Source: Clostridiales bacterium (GTDB lineage Bacteria; Bacillota; Clostridia; Oscillospirales; Oscillospiraceae). Taken from it: a DNA stretch of 7,948 nucleotides. A program made the position numbers and the translations under genes. This document shows, in pieces, positions 1-6,765 of the stretch. A model generated the notes under the pieces. The model was given only the letters and a program-made list of their open reading frames with translations, did no database searches and was not told where the DNA came from. Location of the stretch: contig JAJQAS010000057.1 of NCBI GenBank assembly GCA_021203685.1, forward strand, positions 1 to 7,948, written 5' to 3'. How positions within the stretch are numbered: the first letter of the stretch is position 1; every line of letters starts with the position of its first letter.

Positions 1-498
1 GTAGAAAAAGGCGACCCCATTTTGAGCAAAAAGTGCCACCCCGTCACCCGGTTCGACAAAAAGCTGGGCCGGATGCTGGACGACCTGCGGGAGACCCTGC
101 TGGAGTCCGGCGGCGTGGGCCTGGCCGCCCCGCAGATCGGCATCTGCCGCCGGATGGTGGTGGTGATGAACGCCCAGGAGGAGATCATCGAGCTGGTGAA
201 CCCGGAAGTTATTTCCACCTCCGGGGAGCAGACCGGCTACGAGGGCTGTCTCTCCCTGCCCGGCATGTACGGGGAAGTCACCCGCCCCATGACGGTGCGG
301 GTCAAGGCCCAGGACCGCAAGGGCGAATGGTTCGAGGTGGAGGACACCGAGCTGACCGCCCGGTGCTTCTGCCACGAGATCGACCACCTGGACGGGCATA
401 TGTTCGATGAACTGTGCGACCGGCTCTACACCAGTGAGGAGCTGGACGAGATGGAGGCCGAAAAAGAGGCTCAGACCGAGGAGCAGAAGAAGCAATGA
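1..498 (+). CDS. def: Peptide deformylase, 5'-truncated by window edge
   Basis: Metal-dependent hydrolase that removes the formyl group from the N-terminal methionine of nascent proteins at the ribosome exit. The frame is open from base 1 (VEKGDPILSKK...), so the real start lies just outside the window; family members begin about 7-10 residues before the GDPIL motif. The TTG at 22 is internal, not the start. The three family motifs are all present: GVGLAAPQIG (about 115-144), EGCLSLPG with the metal-ligand Cys codon at 247-249, and HEIDH at 373-387 with the two His ligands and the catalytic Glu. A charged Glu/Lys-rich tail follows (about 430-495), a common feature of the family. The TGA stop overlaps the fmt start (ATGA, 495-498), so the two opposing formylation enzymes are probably translationally coupled. 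Upstream priA would be expected by analogy with other Firmicutes, but it is not visible here. Confidence 0.96.
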   Translation, partial: VEKGDPILSKKCHPVTRFDKKLGRMLDDLRETLLESGGVGLAAPQIGICRRMVVVMNAQEEIIELVNPEVISTSGEQTGYEGCLSLPGMYGEVTRPMTVRVKAQDRKGEWFEVEDTELTARCFCHEIDHLDGHMFDELCDRLYTSEELDEMEAEKEAQTEEQKKQ

Positions 499-1406
499 AC
501 ATCGTCTTTATGGGTACCCCGGACTTCGCCGTGCCGTCGCTGAACCGGCTGCTGGCCGACGGTCATCGGCTCTCCGCCGTCTACACCAACCCGGACAAGC
601 CCAAGAACCGGGGCATGAAGCTGACCCCCAGCCCGGTCAAAGTCGCCGCGCTGGCGGCGAACGTGCCGGTCCTCCAGCCCCGCTCCCTCCGGGACGAAGG
701 GGTGTTGGAGGAGCTGGCCGCGCTGGAGCCGGACCTCATCGTGGTAGCCGCCTACGGCAAGCTGCTCCCCGACGCGGTGCTGGCGCTGCCCAAATACGGC
801 TGCGTCAACGTCCACTCCTCCCTGCTGCCCAAGTACCGGGGGGCGGCCCCCATCAACTGGGCCATCCTCAACGGGGAGAAGGAGACCGGCGTCACCATCA
901 TGTATATGGCCCACGCCCTGGACGCGGGGGACATCATCGCCCAGGCCGCCACCCCCATCGGACCGGAGGAGGACGCCGCCGCCCTCTACACCCGGCTGGC
1001 GGAACTGGGGGCCGGGCTGTTGTCCCAAACGGTGAAAGACATCGCGGACGGCACCGCCGCTCGCACCCCCCAGGACGAAGCGCAGCACACCTACGCCCCC
1101 ATGCTCAGCCGGGAGTTAAGCCCTATCGACTGGAGCCGGACGGCGGGGGAGCTGCACGACCAAATTCGCGGCCTGGTTCCCTGGCCCGCCGCCACCTTCC
1201 AGCTGGAGGGCAAGCCCTTCAAGGCTTACGCCTCCGTCGTGGCCCAGGAGACCACCCAGGCCGCTCCCGGCGCGCTGCTGGGCGGCAGCAAAGAGGGTAT
1301 CCGGTTCGCCTGCGGCGGCGGAACGGTGCTGTGCATCACCGAGCTGCAGGCCCCCGGCAAAAAGCGGATGAAAGCCGCCGATTTTCTGAGAGGACACAAA
1401 CTTTGA
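495..1406 (+). CDS. fmt: Methionyl-tRNA formyltransferase
   Basis: Transfers a formyl group from 10-formyltetrahydrofolate to Met-tRNAfMet, making the initiator tRNA used in bacterial translation. The protein is 303 aa, close to the usual 310 or so. It opens with the typical MNIVFMGTPDFAVPSL. The catalytic centre is clear: Asn105 and His107 in NVHSSLLPKYRGAAP, and Asp143 in ALDAGDII, matching the Asn/His/Asp triad known from the E. coli enzyme. The N-terminal Rossmann-type formyltransferase domain covers about residues 1-190. The C-terminal tRNA-binding domain follows from about 200 (LSPIDWSRTAGELHDQIRGLVPWPAA). The ATG at 495 is preceded by GAGGAG at 478-483 (11-base spacing) and overlaps the def stop by four bases. 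No alternative start or disruption is seen. Confidence 0.97.
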   Translation: MNIVFMGTPDFAVPSLNRLLADGHRLSAVYTNPDKPKNRGMKLTPSPVKVAALAANVPVLQPRSLRDEGVLEELAALEPDLIVVAAYGKLLPDAVLALPKYGCVNVHSSLLPKYRGAAPINWAILNGEKETGVTIMYMAHALDAGDIIAQAATPIGPEEDAAALYTRLAELGAGLLSQTVKDIADGTAARTPQDEAQHTYAPMLSRELSPIDWSRTAGELHDQIRGLVPWPAATFQLEGKPFKAYASVVAQETTQAAPGALLGGSKEGIRFACGGGTVLCITELQAPGKKRMKAADFLRGHKL

Positions 1407-1425
1407 ACTGTTTTTCTGATTTTTC

Positions 1426-1443
1426 CGGCGGAGAGGGCCGCCG
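1426..1443 (+). promoter_or_regulatory. GC hairpin presenting the rsmB Shine-Dalgarno in its loop
   Basis: CGGCGG (1426-1431) and CCGCCG (1438-1443) are perfect reverse complements and enclose the six-base loop AGAGGG (1432-1437). The ribosome-binding sequence GGAGAGGG (1430-1437) for the rsmB ATG at 1447 therefore lies across the stem edge and the loop. This sits in the 40-base gap after fmt, just after a T-rich stretch (1411-1424). The pairing is seen directly; any effect on translation is inference. It is not a terminator, because no T run follows the stem. Confidence 0.5.
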
Positions 1444-1446
1444 CCC

Positions 1447-2775
1447 ATGAGCGCCCAGCCGAAAAGCGCGCGGGAGACCGCCTTCTATGTGCTGGAGCGG
1501 GCCAAACGTGGGGCCTGGTCGGACAGCGCCCTGAAAAACGCCATCCGCTCCAGTGAGTTGTCTCCCCGGGACGCCGCCCTTTGCAGCCGCATTTGCTACG
1601 GCGTGCAGCAAAACCAGCTGCTGCTGGACTACTGGATCTCCTGCTTCTCCCGGGTGCCGGTGGAAAAGCTGGAGAGCGCCGTCCACACCGCGCTGCGGAT
1701 GGGGCTGTACCAGATCGCCCTGATGGACCGGGTACCGGAGCGGGCGGCGGTCAACGAGTCGGTGGAGTTGGTGAAGCAGAACAGCCGCAACCCCAACTCC
1801 AGCCGCCTGACCAACGGCATTTTGCGGGGCTTCTGCCGCCGGGAGGGAGACTGGCCCCAGCCCCCTTCCCTTTCCGTCCAATACAGCCACCCCCAGTGGC
1901 TGGTGGACGCCCTGGCTGCGGAGCTGCCGGGCGGGGACGTGGAACCCCTGCTGGCGGCGAACAACAGCCAGCCCCCCACCACTGTCCAGGTGAACACCCT
2001 GCGCACCACAACGGAGAGCCTGGCAAACGCCCTGGCGGAGCGGGGCGTGGGGGTGCGGATTCACCCCTGGCTGCCCGACTGCCTGGAGCTGACCGGCACC
2101 GGTGATTTGGAAGAGCTGCCCCAGTTCCGGGCGGGAGACTTCACCGTGCAGGACGCCGCCGCAAAGCTGGCGGTGCTGGCGGCAGACCCCCAGCCGGGGA
2201 ACCGGGTGCTGGACGCCTGCGCCGCGCCGGGGGGGGGCAAGAGCTTCGCCGCCGCCGTGCAGATGCAAAATCGGGGAGAGCTGTTCTCCTGCGACATCCA
2301 GCCCAAAAAGGTGCGGCTCATCCAGGATGGGGCCATGCGGCTGGGCATCTCCATCCTGACGGCGGAGGTGCGCAACGGCAAGGCGTTCTATGAGGACTGC
2401 GCCGAGAAATACGACCTGGTGATGGCCGATGTCCCCTGCTCCGGGCTGGGCATCATCCGCAAAAAGCCCGACATCCGGTACAAAAACCCCGACTCCCTGG
2501 GCGACCTGCCCGACGTGCAGCGGGCCATTCTGGACAACGTCTCCCGGTATGTACGCCCTGGCGGGACACTGCTCTACGCCACCTGCACCCTGCTCCACCG
2601 GGAGAACCAGGACGTGGTGGAGGCGTTTTTGGCATCGCACCCGGCGTTCCGGCTGGAGCCGTTTTCTCTGCCCGGCCCGGTAGGAGAAGTCAGCGAGGGC
2701 ATGACTACCCTCTGGCCCCACATCCACGGCACCGACGGGTTTTTTATGGCAAAGCTGAGGAAAGAACATGACTGA
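1447..2775 (+). CDS. rsmB: 16S rRNA (cytosine-967-C5)-methyltransferase RsmB
   Basis: SAM-dependent methyltransferase of the NOL1/NOP2/Sun family that makes m5C967 (E. coli numbering) in 16S rRNA. It is 442 aa, normal for the family. Residues of about 5-140 form the NusB-like RNA-binding domain (SARETAFYVLERAKRGAWSD... to AAVNESVELVKQ), which distinguishes RsmB from other m5C enzymes. The Rossmann methyltransferase core follows: motif I DACAAPGGGKSF (Cys258, Gly262-264), motif IV DVPCSG with Cys331, and motif VI YATCTLL with Cys380. These two cysteines correspond to the resolving and nucleophilic pair of the family. Oddly, motif I has three glycines where CAAPGGKS is usual; the extra codon lies in a run of nine G (2229-2237). 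The ATG has GGAGAGGG nine bases upstream. The 3' end overlaps rlmN by eight bases. Confidence 0.96.
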   Translation: MSAQPKSARETAFYVLERAKRGAWSDSALKNAIRSSELSPRDAALCSRICYGVQQNQLLLDYWISCFSRVPVEKLESAVHTALRMGLYQIALMDRVPERAAVNESVELVKQNSRNPNSSRLTNGILRGFCRREGDWPQPPSLSVQYSHPQWLVDALAAELPGGDVEPLLAANNSQPPTTVQVNTLRTTTESLANALAERGVGVRIHPWLPDCLELTGTGDLEELPQFRAGDFTVQDAAAKLAVLAADPQPGNRVLDACAAPGGGKSFAAAVQMQNRGELFSCDIQPKKVRLIQDGAMRLGISILTAEVRNGKAFYEDCAEKYDLVMADVPCSGLGIIRKKPDIRYKNPDSLGDLPDVQRAILDNVSRYVRPGGTLLYATCTLLHRENQDVVEAFLASHPAFRLEPFSLPGPVGEVSEGMTTLWPHIHGTDGFFMAKLRKEHD

Positions 2776-3796
2776 CATCAAATCCATGAGCCGGGCGGAG
2801 CTGGCCGCTTTTCTCGCCCAACTGGGACAGCCCCGGTTCCGGGAAAAACAGGTGTTCCAGTGGCTCCACCGGGGGGTGGAGGGCTTCGACGAGATGAGCA
2901 ACCTCCCCAAGTCCCTCCGGGAGCAGCTAAAAGAGAATTGCACCCTGACCGTCCCCCAGGCAGTCCGGAAGCAGGTCTCCAAACTCGACGGCACCATCAA
3001 ATATCTCTGGGAGCTTTCCGACGGAAACTGCGTGGAATCGGTATTGATGCGCTACAAACATGGCAATACTATCTGTGTGTCCTCCGAGGTGGGGTGCCTG
3101 ATGGGCTGCGCCTTCTGTGCCTCCACCCTGGGTGGGCTGGTGCGGCGGCTCACTCCAGCGGAAATCCTCGACCAGGTGATTTTTACCCAGAAGGACTCCG
3201 GCCTCCCCATCTCCAACATCGTCATGATGGGCATTGGGGAGCCGCTGGACAACTACGACAACGTGATGCGGTTTCTCTCTCTCGTCAACGACCCGGAGGG
3301 GCTGAACATCGGGATGCGGCACATCTCCCTCTCCACCTGCGGATTGGTGGAGAAGATCGACCGGCTGGCGGAGGAACAGTTGCAGCTGACCCTCTCCGTC
3401 TCCCTCCACGCCCCCGACGACGCCACCCGCTCCCGGCTGATGCCGGTGAACCGGGCCGTTGGCGTGGACCGGCTGATGGAGAGCTGCCGCCGGTACTTCG
3501 ACAAGACCGGGCGGCGCATCTCCTACGAGTACGCCATGGTGGACGGCGTCAACGACAGCAACTGGCAGGCGGACCGGCTGGCCGCGCTGCTGAAAGGGCA
3601 GGGCGCACATGTGAACCTGATTCCGCTGAACAACGTGGAGGAAAGCCCCCTGAAGCCCAGCAGGCGGGTGGCCGCCTTCCAAAAGCGGCTGGAGGGCCAC
3701 GGCGTCACCTGCACCGTCCGGCGGAAGCTGGGCGGAGACATCGACGCCTCCTGCGGCCAACTGCGCCGCAAGGCGATGGGGCGTGTTAGCTCTTAG
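2768..3796 (+). CDS. rlmN: Dual-specificity 23S rRNA A2503 / tRNA A37 C2-methyltransferase RlmN
   Basis: Radical-SAM enzyme that methylates C2 of A2503 in 23S rRNA, and of A37 in some tRNAs in E. coli. It is 342 aa, the normal length. The [4Fe-4S] cluster motif CxxxCxxC is at Cys110, Cys114 and Cys117 (EVGCLMGCAFCAS). The two reactive cysteines of the mechanism are visible as Cys103 (TICVSSEVG) and Cys329 (GGDIDASCGQLR). The first is seven residues before the cluster motif, as in E. coli RlmN. The N-terminal helical domain (about 1-90) has the usual FREKQVFQWLH segment. The ATG at 2768 overlaps rsmB by eight bases and is preceded by GAGGAAAG. The last three residues (VSS) and the TAG stop are encoded by a heptamer repeat starting at 3785, so the original C-terminus has probably been replaced by the repeat. 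Cfr-type resistance enzymes are related, but the operon context and the sequence favour RlmN. Confidence 0.96.
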   Translation: MTDIKSMSRAELAAFLAQLGQPRFREKQVFQWLHRGVEGFDEMSNLPKSLREQLKENCTLTVPQAVRKQVSKLDGTIKYLWELSDGNCVESVLMRYKHGNTICVSSEVGCLMGCAFCASTLGGLVRRLTPAEILDQVIFTQKDSGLPISNIVMMGIGEPLDNYDNVMRFLSLVNDPEGLNIGMRHISLSTCGLVEKIDRLAEEQLQLTLSVSLHAPDDATRSRLMPVNRAVGVDRLMESCRRYFDKTGRRISYEYAMVDGVNDSNWQADRLAALLKGQGAHVNLIPLNNVEESPLKPSRRVAAFQKRLEGHGVTCTVRRKLGGDIDASCGQLRRKAMGRVSS

Positions 3797-3896
3797 CTTT
3801 TAGCTGCTTGCTTTAGACTGGCAGTACCAGACTACAGGGAGAAGCGCAGCTTCGGAAGTGCCGCTTGACGGCAACAGCTAACGGCTAACAGCTTAT
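3785..3896. repeat. Heptamer-repeat element with inverted arms, overlapping the rlmN 3' end
   Basis: The left arm has tandem heptamers GTTAGCT (3785-3791), CTTAGCT (3792-3798), TTTAGCT (3799-3805) and a degenerate GCTTGCT (3806-3812). The right arm has the same unit inverted: AGCTAAC (3876-3882), GGCTAAC (3883-3889) and a degenerate AGCTTAT (3890-3896). Over three heptamers the two arms match at 16 of 21 positions when one is reversed and complemented. Between them lie three small hairpins: CTGG/CCAG (3818-3830), GAAGC/GCTTC (3841-3853) and TGCCG/CGGCA (3859-3873). This looks like a small non-coding repeat inserted between rlmN and stp. No transposase is present, and the family name is unknown to me. 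Confidence 0.7.
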
Positions 3897-3943
3897 CACA
3901 CGAGGCTGCTTCAAAGGGACAACCACAAAAACAATTTCCGTGC

Positions 3944-3950
3944 GGAGAGG
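3944..3950 (+). promoter_or_regulatory. Ribosome-binding site that decides the stp start
   Basis: GGAGAGG directly abuts the in-frame GTG at 3951 (no spacer, so unusable for it). It lies nine bases before the in-frame ATG at 3960, a normal distance. The ATG also gives the conserved opening MDIWGITDRG of the phosphatase family. The start is therefore placed at 3960. Confidence 0.75.
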
Positions 3951-3959
3951 GTGAATGGA

Positions 3960-4673
3960 ATGGACATATGGGGCATCACCGACCGGGGCAAGGTGCGCCG
4001 GCAGAACCAGGACGCCTTTTACAAATGGACCAACGGGACGCTGGCGTTCGCCGTGGTCTGCGATGGCATGGGCGGCGCACGGTCCGGCAACATCGCCAGC
4101 GCCATGGCGGCCCAGCAGTTCGCCCAGGTGCTCAGCGCCGGGACCGGGTCGCCGGAAGAGCGGCTGACCCAGGCGGCGGAGCTGGCCAACGACGCGGTCT
4201 ACCACCGGGCCCAGCGGGATATGAACTGCCAGGGCATGGGCACCACCCTGGTGGCGGCCTTTGCCAACGGGTCCGAGGCCCACATCCTCAACATTGGGGA
4301 CAGCCGATGTTACCATCTCTCCGGCGGAGAGATCTGGCAGGTGACCCGGGACCACTCCCTGGTGGCCCAGTGGGTGGCCGCAGGCCAGCTGACCGAGGAG
4401 GAAGCCCAAAACCACCCAAACCGCAACATCATCACCCGCGCCCTGGGCACCGAGGCCCAGGTGGAGGGCGACCTCTACCGGGAGACGCTCCAGCCGGGGG
4501 ACCGGCTGCTGCTGTGCTCCGACGGACTGAGCAACGAAGTGACAAAAGAAGAACTGGCCCGGCTGGCGGGCGGCGGCGACCTGCGGGACTGCTGTGACCG
4601 GCTGCTGCGGCTGGCTTTGGAGCGGGGCGCACCGGACAACGTCACCGCCGTGATCGTGGCCGCAGACGGCTGA
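3960..4673 (+). CDS. prpC: PP2C-family Ser/Thr protein phosphatase (Stp/PrpC)
   Basis: Mn/Mg-dependent phosphatase that removes phosphate from Ser/Thr of PrkC and its substrates in the cytoplasm. It is 237 aa from the ATG, matching the short single-domain bacterial PP2C proteins of about 240-250 aa. The conserved motifs appear in order: ITDRGKVRRQNQD (about 5-17), CDGMGG with metal-binding Asp35, GMGTTLV, LNIGDSRCYHL, TRDHSLV, LLLCSDGLSNEV with Asp188, and APDNVTAVIV with Asp226. No signal peptide or membrane segment is present. It lies 19 bases upstream of prkC, the standard phosphatase/kinase pairing, and follows a repeat-filled spacer after rlmN in which no convincing promoter is visible. 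A GTG nine bases upstream is a weaker start candidate. Confidence 0.96.
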   Translation: MDIWGITDRGKVRRQNQDAFYKWTNGTLAFAVVCDGMGGARSGNIASAMAAQQFAQVLSAGTGSPEERLTQAAELANDAVYHRAQRDMNCQGMGTTLVAAFANGSEAHILNIGDSRCYHLSGGEIWQVTRDHSLVAQWVAAGQLTEEEAQNHPNRNIITRALGTEAQVEGDLYRETLQPGDRLLLCSDGLSNEVTKEELARLAGGGDLRDCCDRLLRLALERGAPDNVTAVIVAADG

Positions 4674-4692
4674 ACAAAGGGGAGCTTGTACC

Positions 4693-6765
4693 ATGGATCA
4701 GTACATAGGAAAAATGTTGAACGACCGATACGAAATACTGGACGTGCTGGGCGTGGGCGGCATGGCAGTGGTCTACAAGGCCAAATGCCACCGGCTGAAC
4801 CGTCTGGTGGCCGTCAAGATCCTCAAGCCGGAGCTGGCCGCCGACCCGGAGATCCGCAGCCGCTTCCACGACGAGAGCAAGGCCGTGGGCATGATGAGCC
4901 ACCCCAACATCGTCAACGTCTTCGACGTGAACCAGGACGGGGACATCGACTACTTCGTCATGGAGCTGGTGGAGGGCATCACCCTCAAGCAGTATATCAA
5001 AAAGCGGGGCGGCGTGCTGAACTGGCGGGAGGCCCTGCATTTCAGCACCCAGATCATGCAGGCCCTGGGCCACGCCCACAGCCGGGGCATCGTCCACCGG
5101 GACATCAAGCCCCAGAACATCATGGTCCTCCGGGACGGCAGCGTCAAGGTGGCCGACTTCGGCATCGCCCACATCGCTGACTCCCAGCGCACCATGACCC
5201 GGGAGACCCTGGGCAGCGTCCACTATATCTCCCCGGAGCAGGCCAAGGGCAGCGAGGTGGACGAGCGCAGCGACATCTACTCCGCCGGCGTGGTGCTCTA
5301 CGAAATGCTCACCGGCCGTCTGCCCTACGAGGGGGACACCCCCGTGGCGGTGGCGGTTCAGCACATCAACTCCATCCCTCTGGCCCCCCGGGAGCTGAAC
5401 CCGGACATCCCCCGGGGCATGGAGCAGATCATTATGAAGGCCATGGCCCAGGACAGGGAGCTGCGTTACCCCAACGCCGAGGCCATGCTGGCCGACCTTG
5501 AGGCTTTCCGCAAGAATCCTGACATCGTCTTTGATTACCAGGACCCCTGGATGCTCACCGAAGTCCCCGTAGTCACCCCCTACCAGCCGGAGGAGGTGGA
5601 GGTCCAGCCGGAACCTACAGAGGAGGACGAAGAAGCGGACGGGGAGGTCACCGGCGGTAGCCGACGCACCGCTTTCATCATCGGCGGGGTGATTTTGGCC
5701 ATTTTGCTGGTCATTTTCCTGATTTTCAGGATGCTTTGGGCCACCCTGTTCTCCGACATCTTCGGCACAGGGGAGGTCTACACCGTCCCCGACCTGCGGG
5801 GCATGACCTACACCGAGGCCGAGGAGTATATCTTCACCACCGATGACCTGAACGGCCACTTCACCGTCACCATCAGCGAGGAGACGGTCTACGACGCCAC
5901 CTACGATGTGGGAGAGATCGTCAGCCAGGACCCGGAGAGCGGCACCTCCACCAAGGGCGACGTGATCGAGATCACGGTGGTGCTCTGCGCCGAACCGGAG
6001 GAGGAAGCCACGGAGCTGGTCATGCCGAACATTGTGGGCAAGGACTACAGCGAGTGGGCCTCCACCCTCAGCGAGGATTACCACGTCACCGTGAAATATA
6101 ATCCCCAGTATTCCTCTGAATACGACGAGGGGCTCATCATCTCCACCGACCCGGTGGCGGGCACCACCCTGACCGAGGGGCAGACCGTCACCCTGACCTA
6201 CAGCCGGGGTGAGAAGATCACCACCGTCACCATGGTCTCCCTCTACGGCATGACCGAGAACAAGGCCAAAGAGACCATCGAGGAGCTGGGCCTGACCACC
6301 GGCAGCGTCACCACCGTCACCAGCAGCGAGACGGCGGGGACCGTGGTGTTCCAGAGCGTTAAATCCGGTGCGGAAGTGGAACTGGGCACGACGGTGAACC
6401 TGCAAATCAGCTCCGGTCCCCAGCCGGAGGACCCGGAACCGGAGGAAGAAGAGGAAGAAGAAGAACAGCCGACGGACACCAACACCGCTGACGACGAAGA
6501 CGAGGAGACCGGCAACACCCACCACGACACCGAAACCGACGACGGCACCCAGGAAGACACCATCTACACCATCACGGTGACCATGCCCTCCGGCCGGACA
6601 GAAGACTCCACTGTTTCCATCCGGGTGAACGGCATCAACTATTACTCCGCCACCGTTGCCGCCAACAAAAACCAGGTCTCTGTGGAGTACAAGGGCACCA
6701 TCGAGTCCCTGGAGGTGCTGGTGGACGGCAGCAGCTACTCGGACTATACCTGTATCGAACAATGA
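4693..6765 (+). CDS. prkC: PASTA-domain Ser/Thr protein kinase PrkC
   Basis: Membrane Ser/Thr kinase whose outer PASTA repeats bind peptidoglycan fragments and whose inner domain phosphorylates cell-wall, translation and metabolic proteins. It is 690 aa. The kinase domain (about 13-275) is complete: glycine loop GVGGMAVVYKA (20-30), Lys42, alpha-C Glu61, HRDIKPQN with catalytic Asp137, DFG Asp155, and an activation loop with Thr167, Thr169 and Thr172 before the SPEQ motif. An acidic juxtamembrane stretch (about 300-320) precedes one membrane helix (about 327-349). Three PASTA repeats follow (about 363-432, 442-505 and 512-575); the third lacks the usual VPxLxG proline. An acidic linker (about 576-622, eight consecutive Glu at 584-591) then leads to a beta-rich C-terminal segment (623-690) of unknown role. 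AAAGGGGAG at 4676-4684 is a strong ribosome-binding site. The stop overlaps rsgA. Confidence 0.97.
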   Translation: MDQYIGKMLNDRYEILDVLGVGGMAVVYKAKCHRLNRLVAVKILKPELAADPEIRSRFHDESKAVGMMSHPNIVNVFDVNQDGDIDYFVMELVEGITLKQYIKKRGGVLNWREALHFSTQIMQALGHAHSRGIVHRDIKPQNIMVLRDGSVKVADFGIAHIADSQRTMTRETLGSVHYISPEQAKGSEVDERSDIYSAGVVLYEMLTGRLPYEGDTPVAVAVQHINSIPLAPRELNPDIPRGMEQIIMKAMAQDRELRYPNAEAMLADLEAFRKNPDIVFDYQDPWMLTEVPVVTPYQPEEVEVQPEPTEEDEEADGEVTGGSRRTAFIIGGVILAILLVIFLIFRMLWATLFSDIFGTGEVYTVPDLRGMTYTEAEEYIFTTDDLNGHFTVTISEETVYDATYDVGEIVSQDPESGTSTKGDVIEITVVLCAEPEEEATELVMPNIVGKDYSEWASTLSEDYHVTVKYNPQYSSEYDEGLIISTDPVAGTTLTEGQTVTLTYSRGEKITTVTMVSLYGMTENKAKETIEELGLTTGSVTTVTSSETAGTVVFQSVKSGAEVELGTTVNLQISSGPQPEDPEPEEEEEEEEQPTDTNTADDEDEETGNTHHDTETDDGTQEDTIYTITVTMPSGRTEDSTVSIRVNGINYYSATVAANKNQVSVEYKGTIESLEVLVDGSSYSDYTCIEQ

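Noticed and set aside
407..1450. + strand frame of 347 codons overlapping fmt in another phase
   Set aside because: It is an Arg/Pro/Gly-rich shadow; fmt in the other phase carries all catalytic residues.
1336..3000. Long - strand frame (554 codons) spanning parts of fmt, rsmB and rlmN
   Set aside because: It runs across three well-supported genes on the other strand and its translation has no known motif; it is a shadow caused by high GC.
2768..3796. Cfr-type antibiotic-resistance methyltransferase
   Set aside because: The gene sits in the housekeeping cluster at the rlmN position, has RlmN length and motifs, and matches the base composition of its neighbours.
3785..3896. CRISPR array
   Set aside because: Units are seven bases with no spacers, the arms are inverted relative to each other, and there are no cas genes.
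4642..6762. Very long open frame (706 codons) on the - strand opposite prkC
   Set aside because: It mirrors the GC-rich codon pattern of prkC, and its translation is low-complexity His/Val/Gly/Asp-rich with no recognisable domain. prkC is complete and convincing on the + strand.
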